From: JANXVR01 sp034667405
GTDB lineage: Bacteria > Actinomycetota > UBA4738 > HRBIN12
Direction: 5' to 3'
NCBI GenBank assembly: GCA_034667405.1
Contig: JAXDJX010000019.1
Location: 62,001-126,000, forward strand
DNA: 64,000 bases
Shown: piece by piece, positions 15,555-25,072 of the stretch
Numbering within the stretch: the stretch's first letter is position 1
Layout of the letters: each line of letters starts with the position of its first letter
Program-made: the position numbers and the translations under genes
Notes under the pieces: generated by a model
What the model was told of the DNA's origin: nothing
Seen by the model: the letters and a program-made list of their open reading frames with translations, nothing else
Database searches by the model: none

Positions 15555-16822
15555 GGAGCAGAGTCCTTGAAGGCCGACTTACCGAACGGCCCCAACACGG
15601 TCAGCGTCATCGGTTGCGACAGTACCCGGTGCGCGACGACGTTCGCATCTTCCAACGTGACGTTGTCCAAGCGTTTGAGCGTTTGATCCAGGGTGAGGAT
15701 CTCCCCCTGGGCGATCTCGGACTTCCCCAATCGGTTCATCCTGCTGCCGGGGTCCTCCAATGAAAGCACGATGGAACCTTTCACATGACTCTTCGCGCGC
15801 TCGAACTCGCTCTGGGTCAGGCCATCCCCTGCCATGGCGGTGAGTTCCGTCCGAAGGAGTGCCACGGTCTCCTGCGCCCGGGTGGGGGTGGTGCCCGCGT
15901 AGGCGGTGAAGATGCCCGCCTCGGCGAACTGCCCGTGATAGCTGTAGGTGCTGTAGGCGAGGCCGCGCTTCTCGCGGATCTCCTGGAAGAGTCTGCTGCT
16001 CATCCCGCCGCCGAGCGCCGTGTTCACGATGAGGAAGGCGAACCGATCCGGGTCCATCCGGGCCAAACCGTTCGTGCCCAGGCAGATGTGCGCCTGCTCG
16101 GTCTTCCGGCGTTTCGTGAGGTTCTCGCCCGAGGGTGAGGGAGGCTTGCCGCCGCGACGCAGGTTCCACGTGGACGCCTGGCCGGGCTTGAGCGCGCGCC
16201 CCGTCTCCATCCGATCCTTGAAGAGCTTCACTACCTGCTCGTGCTTCACGTTTCCGGCGACCGCGACGACGAAATTGCGCGGCACGTAGTGGCGACGGTA
16301 GTAGCCGGCAACCCGTGTCCTGGTGGCATCGGTGATGGTCTCCACCGTCCCCAGGATGGGGCGCCCCAACGGGTGATGGGGCCACAGCGTTTCGGTGAAG
16401 AGATCGTGGACCACATCGTCGGGCGCATCCTCGTGCATGTTGATCTCTTCGAGGATGACCTGGCGCTCCGCATCCAGGTCCGTCTGGCGGATGACCGAGT
16501 GCTGGAGCATGTCGGCCAAGTGGTCGACCGCCATCTCCACATCGCGGTCCAACACCCGTGCGTAGTAGCACGTGAACTCCTTGGACGTGAACGCGTTGAG
16601 GTCTCCACCAACCGTATCGAAGGCCTCCGCGATGTTCAGGGCACTCCTGGTCTTCGTGCCTTTGAAGAGCAGGTGCTCCAAGAAGTGACTGGAGCCGCTG
16701 ATCTTGGGTGCCTCATCTCGCGAACCGGCGAGGACCCAGATACCGATCGAGACGGAACGGACGCCGGGCATCCGTTCCGTCACGACCCGCAGCCCCGAGT
16801 TGAACTCGGTGCGTTCGATCAT
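15551..16822 (-). CDS. Insulinase/pitrilysin family (M16) peptidase
   Basis: A 423-aa M16 zinc peptidase. The inverted zinc motif HFLEH (in SSHFLEHLLFKGTKTR) is near residue 50 and the downstream glutamate region ERQVILEEINMHEDAPDD near residue 120. The second half is the usual inactive M16 domain. It begins immediately after the pnp stop (TAG then ATG), as in mycobacterial pnp-pepR. The substrate is unknown, probably short peptides. Confidence 0.93.
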   Translation of the reverse strand: MIERTEFNSGLRVVTERMPGVRSVSIGIWVLAGSRDEAPKISGSSHFLEHLLFKGTKTRSALNIAEAFDTVGGDLNAFTSKEFTCYYARVLDRDVEMAVDHLADMLQHSVIRQTDLDAERQVILEEINMHEDAPDDVVHDLFTETLWPHHPLGRPILGTVETITDATRTRVAGYYRRHYVPRNFVVAVAGNVKHEQVVKLFKDRMETGRALKPGQASTWNLRRGGKPPSPSGENLTKRRKTEQAHICLGTNGLARMDPDRFAFLIVNTALGGGMSSRLFQEIREKRGLAYSTYSYHGQFAEAGIFTAYAGTTPTRAQETVALLRTELTAMAGDGLTQSEFERAKSHVKGSIVLSLEDPGSRMNRLGKSEIAQGEILTLDQTLKRLDNVTLEDANVVAHRVLSQPMTLTVLGPFGKSAFKDSAP

Positions 16823-19132
16823 CTATGCGTCGCCGGCAGGCTTGTCACGGTCACGGAACCGGCTTCCGGAGCGATCGCGGTCTCCGCCGCCTCCGCCGCG
16901 TGAACCTCCACGGTCGCCGCCACGGTCGCGGTCGCCTCGGGGGCGGCCGCCACCGGACTCGTCGGCCTGACCCTCGGGGACGGCCCACTCTTCACCGACC
17001 GGCTTCAAGCTGATCTTCCCCTGCGCGTCGATGTCTTCGACGAGCACGGTGATCTTGTCGCCTTCGCGGATGGCCTCCTCGACGCTGGAAAGACGCTTGC
17101 CCTTCCCCAGCTTGGAGATGTGGACCAACCCGTCGCGTCCAGGCACCAGGTTCACGAACGCACCGAACGTCGTGGTCTTCACAACCGAGCCGTCGTACTG
17201 CTCGCCGACCAGGACCGGCCGTGGGTTCGCGATGTCGTTGATCATGCTGGCCGCAAGGTCAGCGCCCTCGCCACCCTCGACCGAACCGATGTGAACGGTC
17301 CCGTCGTCCTGGATGTCGATGTCGGCTCCCGTGACCGCGATGATCTCGTTGATCCGCTTGCCCTTGGGTCCGATGACCTCGCCGATCTTGTCCACCGGGA
17401 TCTGGATGCTGATGATCCGCGGAGCCTTGGCGCTGACCTCTTCGCGCGGGAGCGCGATGGTCGCCTCCATCACGTCGAGGATCTTGAAGCGGGCCTCACG
17501 TGCCTGCTTCAACGCGCCGGCAAGGACCTCGCCGGGAAGGCCGGTGACCTTCATGTCCAGTTGGATCGCCGTGACGAACTCACGCGTCCCGGCAACCTTG
17601 AAGTCCATGTCGCCCAGCGCGTCCTCTGCACCCAGGATGTCCGTGAGCGTCACGAACTTCCCGTCGTCGGCGATCATGCCCATCGCGATCCCGGCAACCG
17701 GCGCCTTGATCGGCACTCCGGCGTCCATCATGGAGAGCGTTGAACCACACACCGACGCCATCGAGGTCGACCCGTTCGAACTCAGGACGTCGCTCACCAG
17801 ACGCAATGCGTAGGGGAATTCTTCCTCGTTCGGCACCACCGGGATCAAGGCCCGCTCGGCGAGCGCACCGTGTCCGATCTCGCGGCGCTTGGGCGACCCA
17901 ACACGACCCGTCTCGCCGGTGGAGTACGGCGGGAAGTTGTAGTGGTGCATGTACCGCTTGCTGTCCTCGAGATCGAGCGTGTCGATCATCTGGGTCATAC
18001 GGAGCATCCCTAGCGTCGTGATGTTCAGGACCTGCGTGTCTCCGCGACTGAACAGCGCCGAACCGTGGCCCCGCTTCAGAACGCCGACCTCGGCTGAAAG
18101 TGGCCGGATGTCGGTCGGCGTACGGCCGTCCAGCCGGATGCCCTCGTCGATGACGCGCTTGCGCATCACCTTCTTCTGGAGCTGCTTCCACGCGGCGCCG
18201 AACTCACCCATGCGGGCGTCGGCGTCCTCGCCGAGCTGTACCGCCGTGTGCTCCTTGGTCTCGGCCTTCAGAGCGTCGAGCTTGGCTTCGCGCTCGGCCT
18301 TTTCGGGGACGATGGCCTCGCCGAGGCGATCCTTCGCGAACGCGGCGACGATGTCGTAGATGTCCTGTCCGAACAGCGGGCGGGCTTCCCACGTCTGCTC
18401 GGTTACGCCGGCAGCGGCGATGACTTCGTTCTGGATATCCAGGATCGTCGAGATCGCGCGCTTGGCGGCCTCGAGCCCTTCGGCCACGACTTCCTCGGTC
18501 GGCGCGGTCGCACCGGAGGCGAGCAGCGGCCAGGTGTTGTCGGGCGCCTCCCCCTCGATCATGAGGACGTCGATCTCCCCGGTATCGTTCCTGCGCCCGG
18601 CCACCACGATGTCGAATGTGGCGTCCTCGATCTCCTGGAACGTCGGGTTGACCACCCATTCGCCATCGATGAGTCCCATCCGAACGGACCCGACCGGACC
18701 GTCGAACGGCAGTCCCGCCAAGCTGGTCGCGAGTGAGGCCGCGTTCATCGCGATGACGTCGTAGGGGTTCTCTCCGTCGACGCCAAGGATCGTGTTGACG
18801 ACCTGCACCTCGTCGCGGAACCCTTCTTTAAACGTCGGACGGAGTGGACGATCGATCAGCCGGCAGGTGAGGATCGCCGTCTCTGACGGACGTCCCTCAC
18901 GCCGGAAGAACGAGCCGGGGATCTTCCCCGCCGCGTACATGCGCTCTTCCACGTCGATGGTCAGCGGGAAGAAGTCGATGCCCTCGCGGGGCTTGCTGCG
19001 GACGCAGGTGGAAAGCACCTGGGTTTCGCCGTAGCTAGCCAGGACGGCTCCGTGGGCGAGCTTGGCCATTCGGCCTGTTTCGAACGTGATATCCCGGTCC
19101 CCGAATGGGCGGGAGATGTTGGTGATGGCCAT
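16823..19132 (-). CDS. pnp: Polynucleotide phosphorylase
   Basis: A 769-aa phosphorolytic 3'-5' exoribonuclease. Two RNase PH-like domains are followed by KH (IGEVIGPKGKRINEIIAVTGADIDIQDDG) and S1 (YDGSVVKTTTFGAFVNLVPGRDGLVHISKL) domains. The last 40 residues are an Arg/Gly/Asp-rich tail (GGDRGGSRGGGGGDRDR), a disordered RNA-contact extension also seen in other actinobacterial PNPases. GGAGG precedes the ATG. The 232-bp gap upstream may hold a structured RNA leader. Confidence 0.97.
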   Translation of the reverse strand: MAITNISRPFGDRDITFETGRMAKLAHGAVLASYGETQVLSTCVRSKPREGIDFFPLTIDVEERMYAAGKIPGSFFRREGRPSETAILTCRLIDRPLRPTFKEGFRDEVQVVNTILGVDGENPYDVIAMNAASLATSLAGLPFDGPVGSVRMGLIDGEWVVNPTFQEIEDATFDIVVAGRRNDTGEIDVLMIEGEAPDNTWPLLASGATAPTEEVVAEGLEAAKRAISTILDIQNEVIAAAGVTEQTWEARPLFGQDIYDIVAAFAKDRLGEAIVPEKAEREAKLDALKAETKEHTAVQLGEDADARMGEFGAAWKQLQKKVMRKRVIDEGIRLDGRTPTDIRPLSAEVGVLKRGHGSALFSRGDTQVLNITTLGMLRMTQMIDTLDLEDSKRYMHHYNFPPYSTGETGRVGSPKRREIGHGALAERALIPVVPNEEEFPYALRLVSDVLSSNGSTSMASVCGSTLSMMDAGVPIKAPVAGIAMGMIADDGKFVTLTDILGAEDALGDMDFKVAGTREFVTAIQLDMKVTGLPGEVLAGALKQAREARFKILDVMEATIALPREEVSAKAPRIISIQIPVDKIGEVIGPKGKRINEIIAVTGADIDIQDDGTVHIGSVEGGEGADLAASMINDIANPRPVLVGEQYDGSVVKTTTFGAFVNLVPGRDGLVHISKLGKGKRLSSVEEAIREGDKITVLVEDIDAQGKISLKPVGEEWAVPEGQADESGGGRPRGDRDRGGDRGGSRGGGGGDRDRSGSRFRDRDKPAGDA

Positions 19133-19364
19133 GAGGCCGATCCTCCTCTGTACTAGGCGACGCGCCCTCGTGGCGCTATCGCGGTGAAGAGGTGGGATCC
19201 GGCCGGTTCTCAGTGGTGGGCCACCGGTGTGGCTGCCGTGGCAGCGGGTTCCGGGAGCTCGCGACTGACAACCGACATGGGGGTCCCACCTTCGGTTCGG
19301 ATCAGTGGGCCGTTCGCATCACTCCTTGCGGCAAGCGCCCTGCTGGGCGCTGCGGTGGTCGGTG
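19133..19364 (-). ncRNA. Structured pnp leader, candidate Actino-pnp RNA
   Basis: A 232-bp non-coding gap lies between rpsO and pnp. Inverted repeats are visible: a perfect 7-bp stem at 19334-19351 just after the rpsO stop, a 6-bp stem with a 2-nt loop at 19232-19245, and a 5-bp stem at 19162-19176. Actinobacteria commonly carry the Actino-pnp RNA motif directly upstream of pnp, thought to respond to PNPase or cold shock. Position and content fit, but I could not check the consensus. Confidence 0.4.
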
Positions 19365-19634
19365 CTACCGGCGGAGGCCGAGGCGAGCGATGAGCTCGCG
19401 GTAGCGCTCGATGTCCTCATTCTTGAGGTACTCGAGGAGACGCCGGCGACGCCCCACCATCTTCAACAGGCCGCGCCTGGAGTGGTGGTCGTGCTTGTGC
19501 GTCTTGAGGTGTTCGGTGAGGTCGACGATGCGCTTCGTGAGAACCGCGATCTGAACGTCGGCCGAACCCGTGTCGCCCGCCGAACGGGCGTACTCGGTGA
19601 TGATCTGGGTCCTGTCGTCTTTGGTAAGCGTCAT
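19365..19634 (-). CDS. rpsO: 30S ribosomal protein S15
   Basis: An 89-aa 16S-binding ribosomal protein. The ADVQIAVLTKRIVDLTEHLKTHKHDHHSRRGLL core with the conserved HKHDHHSRR loop is unmistakable. The start is the ATG at 19634; the longer frame to 19682 runs into ribF and is not homologous. A TAGCCT hexamer lies 10 nt upstream at 19645-19650, so it may have its own promoter. The order ribF-rpsO-pnp is the usual one. Confidence 0.97.
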   Translation of the reverse strand: MTLTKDDRTQIITEYARSAGDTGSADVQIAVLTKRIVDLTEHLKTHKHDHHSRRGLLKMVGRRRRLLEYLKNEDIERYRELIARLGLRR

Positions 19635-19678
19635 ACGGATAGCAAGGCTACCAGGGCCGTTCGGCCTCCGACCCCCCG

Positions 19679-20620
19679 TCACGCGAGGGCATCCCCCGGG
19701 ACCAGCTCCACGGTTCGGACTACGTCGGCGGCGATCGCGGAGACCAGCTCCTCTACTGTGTCATAGCGGACCTCATCCCGAAGCCGGGCCCAGAATCCGA
19801 TGGAAAGAGGCTCCCCGGGAAGATCGTTCCCCTCGTAGTCCAGCAGGAACGATTCGACGTGGAGCGGCTCGGATCCGAACGTCGGATTGGTGCCGACGTC
19901 GATCGCGGCCCGGTAGCGGCGGCCCCCGTGTTCGGCAACGCCGGCGTAGATACCCTGGCCGGGGAGCAAGAGGCGCGGCCACGTCCGTAGGTTCGCGGTC
20001 GGATAGCCGAGGCCACGGCCTCGGCCGTGGCCGGTCACGACCTCCCCGTCCAGGATGAAACGGCCGCCGAGCGCCTTCTCCGGCCAGTCCAGATCCCCCG
20101 CCGAGAGCGCTTCACGGACGGATGTGGAGGAGACGGTTCGTCCGTCGATCTCCAGGAGCGGCACACCTTCGGCGCTCAGCCCGTGCGGCGCGCCGAGCGA
20201 GGCCAGATTCTCGACGTTTCCCAGAGCCTTGAACCCGAACGTGAAGTTGGCCCCGACCACGGCGTGGACCGCGTGGAGGCCACCGACGAGTACGTCGGCG
20301 ACGAAGTCTTGCGCCGGTACGAGCGAGAAGTCCCTGTCGAACGCCAGGACGACGAGCGTGTCGATGCCGGTCCGTTCGATCAGCTGGGCCCGACGTTCTA
20401 CGGTAGTGAGGAGGCGGGGCTCTGCACCCGGGTTCAGGATCTCGCGCGGGTGCCGGTCGAAGGTGACGGCCACGCTCGGAACCCCGCGCAACCGCGCCTC
20501 CTCGACCGTTCGCGCCAACACAGCCTGGTGCCCCCGATGCACCCCGTCGAAGAACCCGACCGTGACCACGCATGGCTGGTCGGGCAACGGGAGTTCGACG
20601 AGTCCGCGGAGGATCTGCAC
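19679..20620 (-). CDS. ribF: Bifunctional riboflavin kinase / FAD synthetase
   Basis: A 313-aa two-domain enzyme making FMN and FAD. The N-terminal adenylyltransferase has GFFDGVHRGHQAVL near residue 24; the C-terminal kinase has GHGRGRGLGYPTANL near residue 195. Length is typical. The GTG start is supported by a TAGGCT hexamer 6 nt upstream in the 9-bp gap to truB and its flank, so ribF may be transcribed from its own promoter. Confidence 0.96.
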   Translation of the reverse strand: MQILRGLVELPLPDQPCVVTVGFFDGVHRGHQAVLARTVEEARLRGVPSVAVTFDRHPREILNPGAEPRLLTTVERRAQLIERTGIDTLVVLAFDRDFSLVPAQDFVADVLVGGLHAVHAVVGANFTFGFKALGNVENLASLGAPHGLSAEGVPLLEIDGRTVSSTSVREALSAGDLDWPEKALGGRFILDGEVVTGHGRGRGLGYPTANLRTWPRLLLPGQGIYAGVAEHGGRRYRAAIDVGTNPTFGSEPLHVESFLLDYEGNDLPGEPLSIGFWARLRDEVRYDTVEELVSAIAADVVRTVELVPGDALA

Positions 20621-20626
20621 GGCGGG

Positions 20627-20632
20627 AGCCTA
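20627..20632 (-). promoter_or_regulatory. -10 element of ribF, leaderless layout
   Basis: TAGGCT on the minus strand ends 6 nt before the GTG at 20620. It overlaps the last codons of truB. Confidence 0.5.
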
Positions 20633-21541
20633 CCGAACGTCCGTGGGGCCACTGAGATCGGCAGCGTCACTGGGTTCGGCTGCGGGAGCGAGGATCATCT
20701 CGGGGATCGCTTTCGTCAGGTCGTCACGGTAGATGCCGACGAGCCGGCCGTCCGGCGCATACGCGCCGTAGGGCCCCTCGATGCCCGCCGGGCCGAGGAT
20801 CCGTCCGTGCCCCGCCGCCACGGCCTCCTCGGGATCGAGCTCGATCCGCGGGAGATGGCGCACGGCGTTCTCGACAGGCAGCAGGGCGCCGGGGTCCTCC
20901 GGCGGTGTCGCGTCGGCCACCGTTAGCAGACCGATCGCGGTTCGTCGCAACCGGATGAGATGCGCGCCGCATCCGATCGCGGTCCCAACGTCGGCCGCCA
21001 GGACGCGCACGTAGGTCCCACCCGAACAGACGACGACGAAGTCAACCTCGGGCAGACCGATCGCACCCGCCGTCACGTCGAACCGATCGACGCGGACCTC
21101 ACGCGGCTCGGCTTGTAGGTCCTGTCCCTCCCGTGCTGCATCGTAAAGCTTCTGACCGCCAACCTTCACCGCCGAGTACGCGGGTGGCCGCTGCAGAGAC
21201 TCCCCCAGCAACGCCGCCGCGGCGTCGGCGACGGCTCGCAGGGTCACGCCCTCGGTGGATGTTCGCCGGACCTCCGTGCCTTCGGCGTCAAGCGTGTCAG
21301 TCTCCACCCCCAATAGGAACGTGCCCTCGTAGGTCTTCGGGAGCTCGCCCAGGAATCGTAAGAGGCGCGTCGCACGACCCACGCCGATCACCAGCAAGCC
21401 CGTGGCCATGGGGTCGAGCGTTCCGGCATGCCCCACCTTCTTGGTCCCCAGCGCCCGGCGAACCCGGGCAACCGCATCGTGGGACGTGATGCCGGACGGC
21501 TTGTCGATGAGCAGCAGCCCTTCGGGCGGGGCGGCGGTCAC
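20630..21541 (-). CDS. truB: tRNA pseudouridine(55) synthase
   Basis: A 303-aa enzyme that forms pseudouridine 55 in the T-loop of tRNAs. The N-terminal GLLLIDKPSGITSHDAV and the catalytic-aspartate motif KVGHAGTLDPMATGLL are at residues 8-50, with a PUA-like C-terminus. The GTG start overlaps the nrnA stop by 4 bp. Confidence 0.96.
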   Translation of the reverse strand: MTAAPPEGLLLIDKPSGITSHDAVARVRRALGTKKVGHAGTLDPMATGLLVIGVGRATRLLRFLGELPKTYEGTFLLGVETDTLDAEGTEVRRTSTEGVTLRAVADAAAALLGESLQRPPAYSAVKVGGQKLYDAAREGQDLQAEPREVRVDRFDVTAGAIGLPEVDFVVVCSGGTYVRVLAADVGTAIGCGAHLIRLRRTAIGLLTVADATPPEDPGALLPVENAVRHLPRIELDPEEAVAAGHGRILGPAGIEGPYGAYAPDGRLVGIYRDDLTKAIPEMILAPAAEPSDAADLSGPTDVR

Positions 21542-22500
21542 GAGACGCCGAGCGCCTCCACCAGCAGCTCGATGGTCTCGGCCGGACCGACGGCACTGGT
21601 ATAGCCGGCCGCCAACCGGTGGCCGCCTCCCCCGAACCGCTGGGCGATCACACTGAGATCGTGCGCGCCCCGTGAGCGGGCACTCACCTTGAAGGCGCCA
21701 TCGGCCTGCTGCTTCACCAGAACAGCGACATCGGATTCGCGGTCCGTTCGGATGACGTCTATGAGGTCGTCGGTTTCATTCGGATGGACACCCGCCTCGG
21801 AGAGATCGGCCTGCGTGAGATACGTCCACACGAGGTCGGCTTCCGGCACGAATTGCAGCCGGCCGAGTGCAGCGCTCACCACCGCCAGGTACTCGCGGCC
21901 GTTGTCCTCGTACAGCGCCTGCACCAACCGGGCATGGTCGAACGGGTGCTCCCGGAGTGCCGCCGCCACGCGCAGCGTCTCCGGCGTAGTCGCCTGGTAC
22001 TGGAAGCGTCCCGTATCCGTCACCAGTCCGGCGTACAGGCACAGGGCCGCATCATCGGTCAGTTCGGCTCCCATCGCGGTCACCAGTCGGTGCACCATCT
22101 CGCACGTGGACGAAGCATCCGGATCCACCAACGGGATGGTTCCCAGTCCGTCGTTCGAACGGTGGTGATCGATCCAGATGAGTTCCTTCGCGGCCTTCGC
22201 CCGAGGCAGGAGCTGCTGGAGACGGTCGGAGGAGGCGCAATCGCACGTCACCATGACATCGGGATGCGAAGGGAAATCGCGCGCGGGCGTGAGTCGGTCG
22301 CCACCGGGAAGGAGGGCCAGCCACCGGGGGGCAGAGAAAGGATCGTTCGGCACCGACGTCGTGACGTCGACACCGCGGGCGCGCAGCACGGACGCAAGCC
22401 CGAGCATCGAACCCAGCGCATCGGCATCGGGGTTCACGTGGCAGGCGATCGCCACGGCAGCGCCGGACGACAGCACCTCTCCTGCTCGATCGAAATCCAT
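21538..22500 (-). CDS. nrnA: DHH/DHHA1 phosphoesterase, NrnA-like oligoribonuclease / pAp phosphatase
   Basis: A 320-aa metal phosphoesterase. The DHH-family motifs are NPDADALGSMLGLA near residue 22, VTCDCAS, and IDHHRSNDGLG near residue 110; the C-terminal DHHA1 signature is FGGGGHRLAAGY. NrnA enzymes degrade nanoRNAs and pAp or hydrolyse cyclic dinucleotide products. The ATG overlaps the rbfA stop by one base (TGATG). Its place between rbfA and truB is the standard Gram-positive arrangement. Confidence 0.92.
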   Translation of the reverse strand: MDFDRAGEVLSSGAAVAIACHVNPDADALGSMLGLASVLRARGVDVTTSVPNDPFSAPRWLALLPGGDRLTPARDFPSHPDVMVTCDCASSDRLQQLLPRAKAAKELIWIDHHRSNDGLGTIPLVDPDASSTCEMVHRLVTAMGAELTDDAALCLYAGLVTDTGRFQYQATTPETLRVAAALREHPFDHARLVQALYEDNGREYLAVVSAALGRLQFVPEADLVWTYLTQADLSEAGVHPNETDDLIDVIRTDRESDVAVLVKQQADGAFKVSARSRGAHDLSVIAQRFGGGGHRLAAGYTSAVGPAETIELLVEALGVS

Positions 22501-22853
22501 CAGCCTCGTTCCTTCCGGTTCAGTTCGGCCAAGAGCGCCTCGATACGAGCGCCTTCCTTGCCCGACGTGTCCTCCTGGAACTCGAGATCCGGCAAGAACT
22601 TCAGCCGAACCTGGTGACCCAGTGTTCTCCGCAGGTGGGGAGCGGCGCTCCGCAACCCCGCCCGGGTCCCGGCCCGCTCCTTCTCCTCGCCGAGTGCGGT
22701 GTAGTAGACCCAGGCGCGTCTGAGATCGGGGCTCACCTTCACGCCGGTCACGGTCACGAACCCCACGCGAGGGTCCTTCAGCTTCTGGATGGCCTCGGCG
22801 AGCACCTCTCGGAACTCTTCACCGACGCGTTCGGTACGGACGCCTTGAGGCAT
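22500..22853 (-). CDS. rbfA: 30S ribosome-binding factor RbfA
   Basis: A 117-aa small KH-like protein that assists 16S 5'-end maturation. RVGEEFREVLAEAIQKLKDPRVGFVTVTGVKVSPDLRRAWVYYT is a full family signature. It has a TAGGCT hexamer 6 nt before the ATG in the 35-bp gap after infB, so a secondary promoter is likely here. Confidence 0.96.
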   Translation of the reverse strand: MPQGVRTERVGEEFREVLAEAIQKLKDPRVGFVTVTGVKVSPDLRRAWVYYTALGEEKERAGTRAGLRSAAPHLRRTLGHQVRLKFLPDLEFQEDTSGKEGARIEALLAELNRKERG

Positions 22854-22859
22854 GTATCC

Positions 22860-22865
22860 AGCCTA
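22860..22865 (-). promoter_or_regulatory. -10 element of rbfA, leaderless layout
   Basis: TAGGCT on the minus strand ends 6 nt before the ATG at 22853, inside the infB-rbfA gap. Confidence 0.5.
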
Positions 22866-22888
22866 CCGGCCTTGACGGGTCACAACGG

Positions 22889-25072
22889 TTAGATGGAGCG
22901 GGCGACTTCCCGGACCTCGAAGGCCTCGATCACGTCGCCCTCCTTGATGTCCTGATAGCCCTCGATGCCGATCCCGCACTCGTACCCGATGGTGACCTCC
23001 CGCACGTCGTCCTTGAACCGGCGGAGCGAGCTGATCTTGCCCTCGTAGATGACGATGCCGTTTCGAACCAGACGCGCCTGGTTCTCGCGTTTGATGGTTC
23101 CGGCGGTGACCATCGACCCGGCGACGACGCCCAGCTTCGGCACGCGGAACAGTGCCCGCACCTCGGCCGAGCCCAAGGGGTGCTCCTGCCGCTCGGGCGC
23201 GAGCATCCCCGAAAGCGCGACCTTCACATCATCGATCGCGTCGTAGATCACGCGATACAGCCGAACGTCGACCTTCTCCTTGTCGGCGAGGTCACGTGCG
23301 GCCTTGTCCGGTCGCACATTGAATCCGATGACGATGGCGCCGGACGCCAGCGCGAGCGAGATGTCGTTCTCCGTGATCGCACCTGCGGCGCTGTGCACGA
23401 TGTTGACCCGCACTTCGTCCTGCGGAAGCTTGAGGAACGAGTCCGTGAGCGCACCCAGCGACCCCTGCACGTCTGCCTTCACGATGAGTGTGAGCTCTGG
23501 GATCTCCGAGCGCTCCTGCTGACGCATGAGGTCGGACAGCGTGGGAGGCCGCGTGGTGATGAGTTCGGCGGCCCGGGCCCGGGCTTCCCGTTCTGAGGCG
23601 ATGTGGCGGGCTTCCCGTTCGTCGTCGACCCCGCGGAACTCGTCTCCGGAAGCGGGCACGTGGCTCCACCCAAGGATCTGGACGGGTTTGGACGGACCGG
23701 CCTTCTGGACCGTGATGCCGTGTTCGTCGTGCATGGCGCGGATCTTTGCGTAGGCCGTACCGCACACCAGCGCGTCGCCGACGGACAAGGTCCCCTTCTG
23801 CACCAGCACGGTCGCCACGGGCCCGCGGCCCTTGTCCAGGTGCGCCTCGATGACGGTGCCGCGAGCGCGTCCCGTGGGATCGCCCTGCAACTCCTCCAGA
23901 TCGGCAACGACCAGGATGGTGTCCAGCAGTTGGTCCAGGTTCATCTTTGCCTTGGCAGACACATCCACGAACTCGAACTCACCACCCCACTCGCTGGGGA
24001 CCACGCCCTGCTCGGTCATCTGCTGGCGAACCCGGTTGGGGTCGGCCTCTTCCTTGTCCACCTTGTTGACGGCGACGATGATCGGGACCTGCGCGGCCTT
24101 CGCGTGGTCCAACGCTTCGATGGTTTGCGGCATGACGCCGTCATCGGCCGCGACCACGAGGACGGCGATGTCCGTGATCTCGGCGCCTCGGGCGCGCATG
24201 GCGGTGAACGCCTCGTGACCGGGCGTGTCGATGAAGGTGATCTCGCGCCCGCCCGCGTGGGCCTGGTAGGCGCCGATGTGCTGCGTGATCCCGCCGAACT
24301 CACCGGCCACGACGTCGGTTTCCCTGATGGCGTCCAGGAGCTTGGTCTTCCCGTGGTCCACGTGGCCCATGATCGTCACGACCGGCGCCCGCGCAACGAG
24401 CTCCTTGGGATCCACGTCCTCGGCGCCGTCCTCGGCTTGGAGTTCGTCTTCGAGGCCGACGATCTCCGCCTCGTACCCCAGGTCTGTGGCGATCAGCTCG
24501 ATGGCGTCATCCGACAGAGACGTGGTGGCAGTGACCATCTCCCCTGCCATGAAGAGGATCTTCACGATCTCGCCCGGCGCTCTCGACAGCTTCTCGGCGA
24601 TCGTCTGGGGAGTGGATCCGCGCACGATCTGGAGCACGTTCGACGGCTTCGCCGCTTCGATGGCACGGCGTTCGGGCCGCCGCTGTCCGGTCCGAGTGGT
24701 GATCATCCGGGGCTCGGGCACCGCTGCCGCCGGCGCGGTGGGTTCCGGCGCAAGGGCTACCGCTGCTGCCGGAGCGGCGGCGGGTACGGCCGCGATGGCA
24801 GGCGCCGCCGGCTTCGCCTCGGCGAGCTTCGGCTCAGCCTTCGGCTTGGGCGCTGCCTTCGGCTTGGGCTTGCGCGGAGTGGGGGGCGGCTCCAGAACTT
24901 CGCGGCGCTTGGGCGCCTCCGTTACCTTGCCGCCGGACGCGCGTAGCCGGGGAACGAGTTCATCGGGCACGCTGGAACTGGCGGACCGTCCGGTCGCGCC
25001 CATCTGCTCCAGGGTCCCCAGCAATTCCTTGCTGGTCACCCCGAGTTCCTTCGCCAGTTCGTGAACCCTCAC
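22889..25072 (-). CDS. infB: Translation initiation factor IF-2
   Basis: A 727-aa GTPase that places initiator tRNA on the 30S subunit. It has an N-terminal HTH-like domain (VHELAKELGVTSKELLGTLEQMG), an Ala/Pro/Lys-rich linker to about residue 135, the G domain with GHVDHGKTKLLDAI, DTPGHEAF and NKVDKEEADPNR, and two C-terminal barrel domains. It is on the short side because the disordered linker is short. The GTG start overlaps the ylxR stop by 4 bp. Confidence 0.97.
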   Translation of the reverse strand: MRVHELAKELGVTSKELLGTLEQMGATGRSASSSVPDELVPRLRASGGKVTEAPKRREVLEPPPTPRKPKPKAAPKPKAEPKLAEAKPAAPAIAAVPAAAPAAAVALAPEPTAPAAAVPEPRMITTRTGQRRPERRAIEAAKPSNVLQIVRGSTPQTIAEKLSRAPGEIVKILFMAGEMVTATTSLSDDAIELIATDLGYEAEIVGLEDELQAEDGAEDVDPKELVARAPVVTIMGHVDHGKTKLLDAIRETDVVAGEFGGITQHIGAYQAHAGGREITFIDTPGHEAFTAMRARGAEITDIAVLVVAADDGVMPQTIEALDHAKAAQVPIIVAVNKVDKEEADPNRVRQQMTEQGVVPSEWGGEFEFVDVSAKAKMNLDQLLDTILVVADLEELQGDPTGRARGTVIEAHLDKGRGPVATVLVQKGTLSVGDALVCGTAYAKIRAMHDEHGITVQKAGPSKPVQILGWSHVPASGDEFRGVDDEREARHIASEREARARAAELITTRPPTLSDLMRQQERSEIPELTLIVKADVQGSLGALTDSFLKLPQDEVRVNIVHSAAGAITENDISLALASGAIVIGFNVRPDKAARDLADKEKVDVRLYRVIYDAIDDVKVALSGMLAPERQEHPLGSAEVRALFRVPKLGVVAGSMVTAGTIKRENQARLVRNGIVIYEGKISSLRRFKDDVREVTIGYECGIGIEGYQDIKEGDVIEAFEVREVARSI

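Noticed and set aside
14442..15686. 414-codon plus-strand frame opposite dapB and the PIG-L gene
   Set aside because: It crosses two real genes and their 11-bp overlap and has no motif.
23603..24946. 447-codon plus-strand frame opposite infB
   Set aside because: It is antisense to IF-2 and Leu/Gly/His-rich without any domain.
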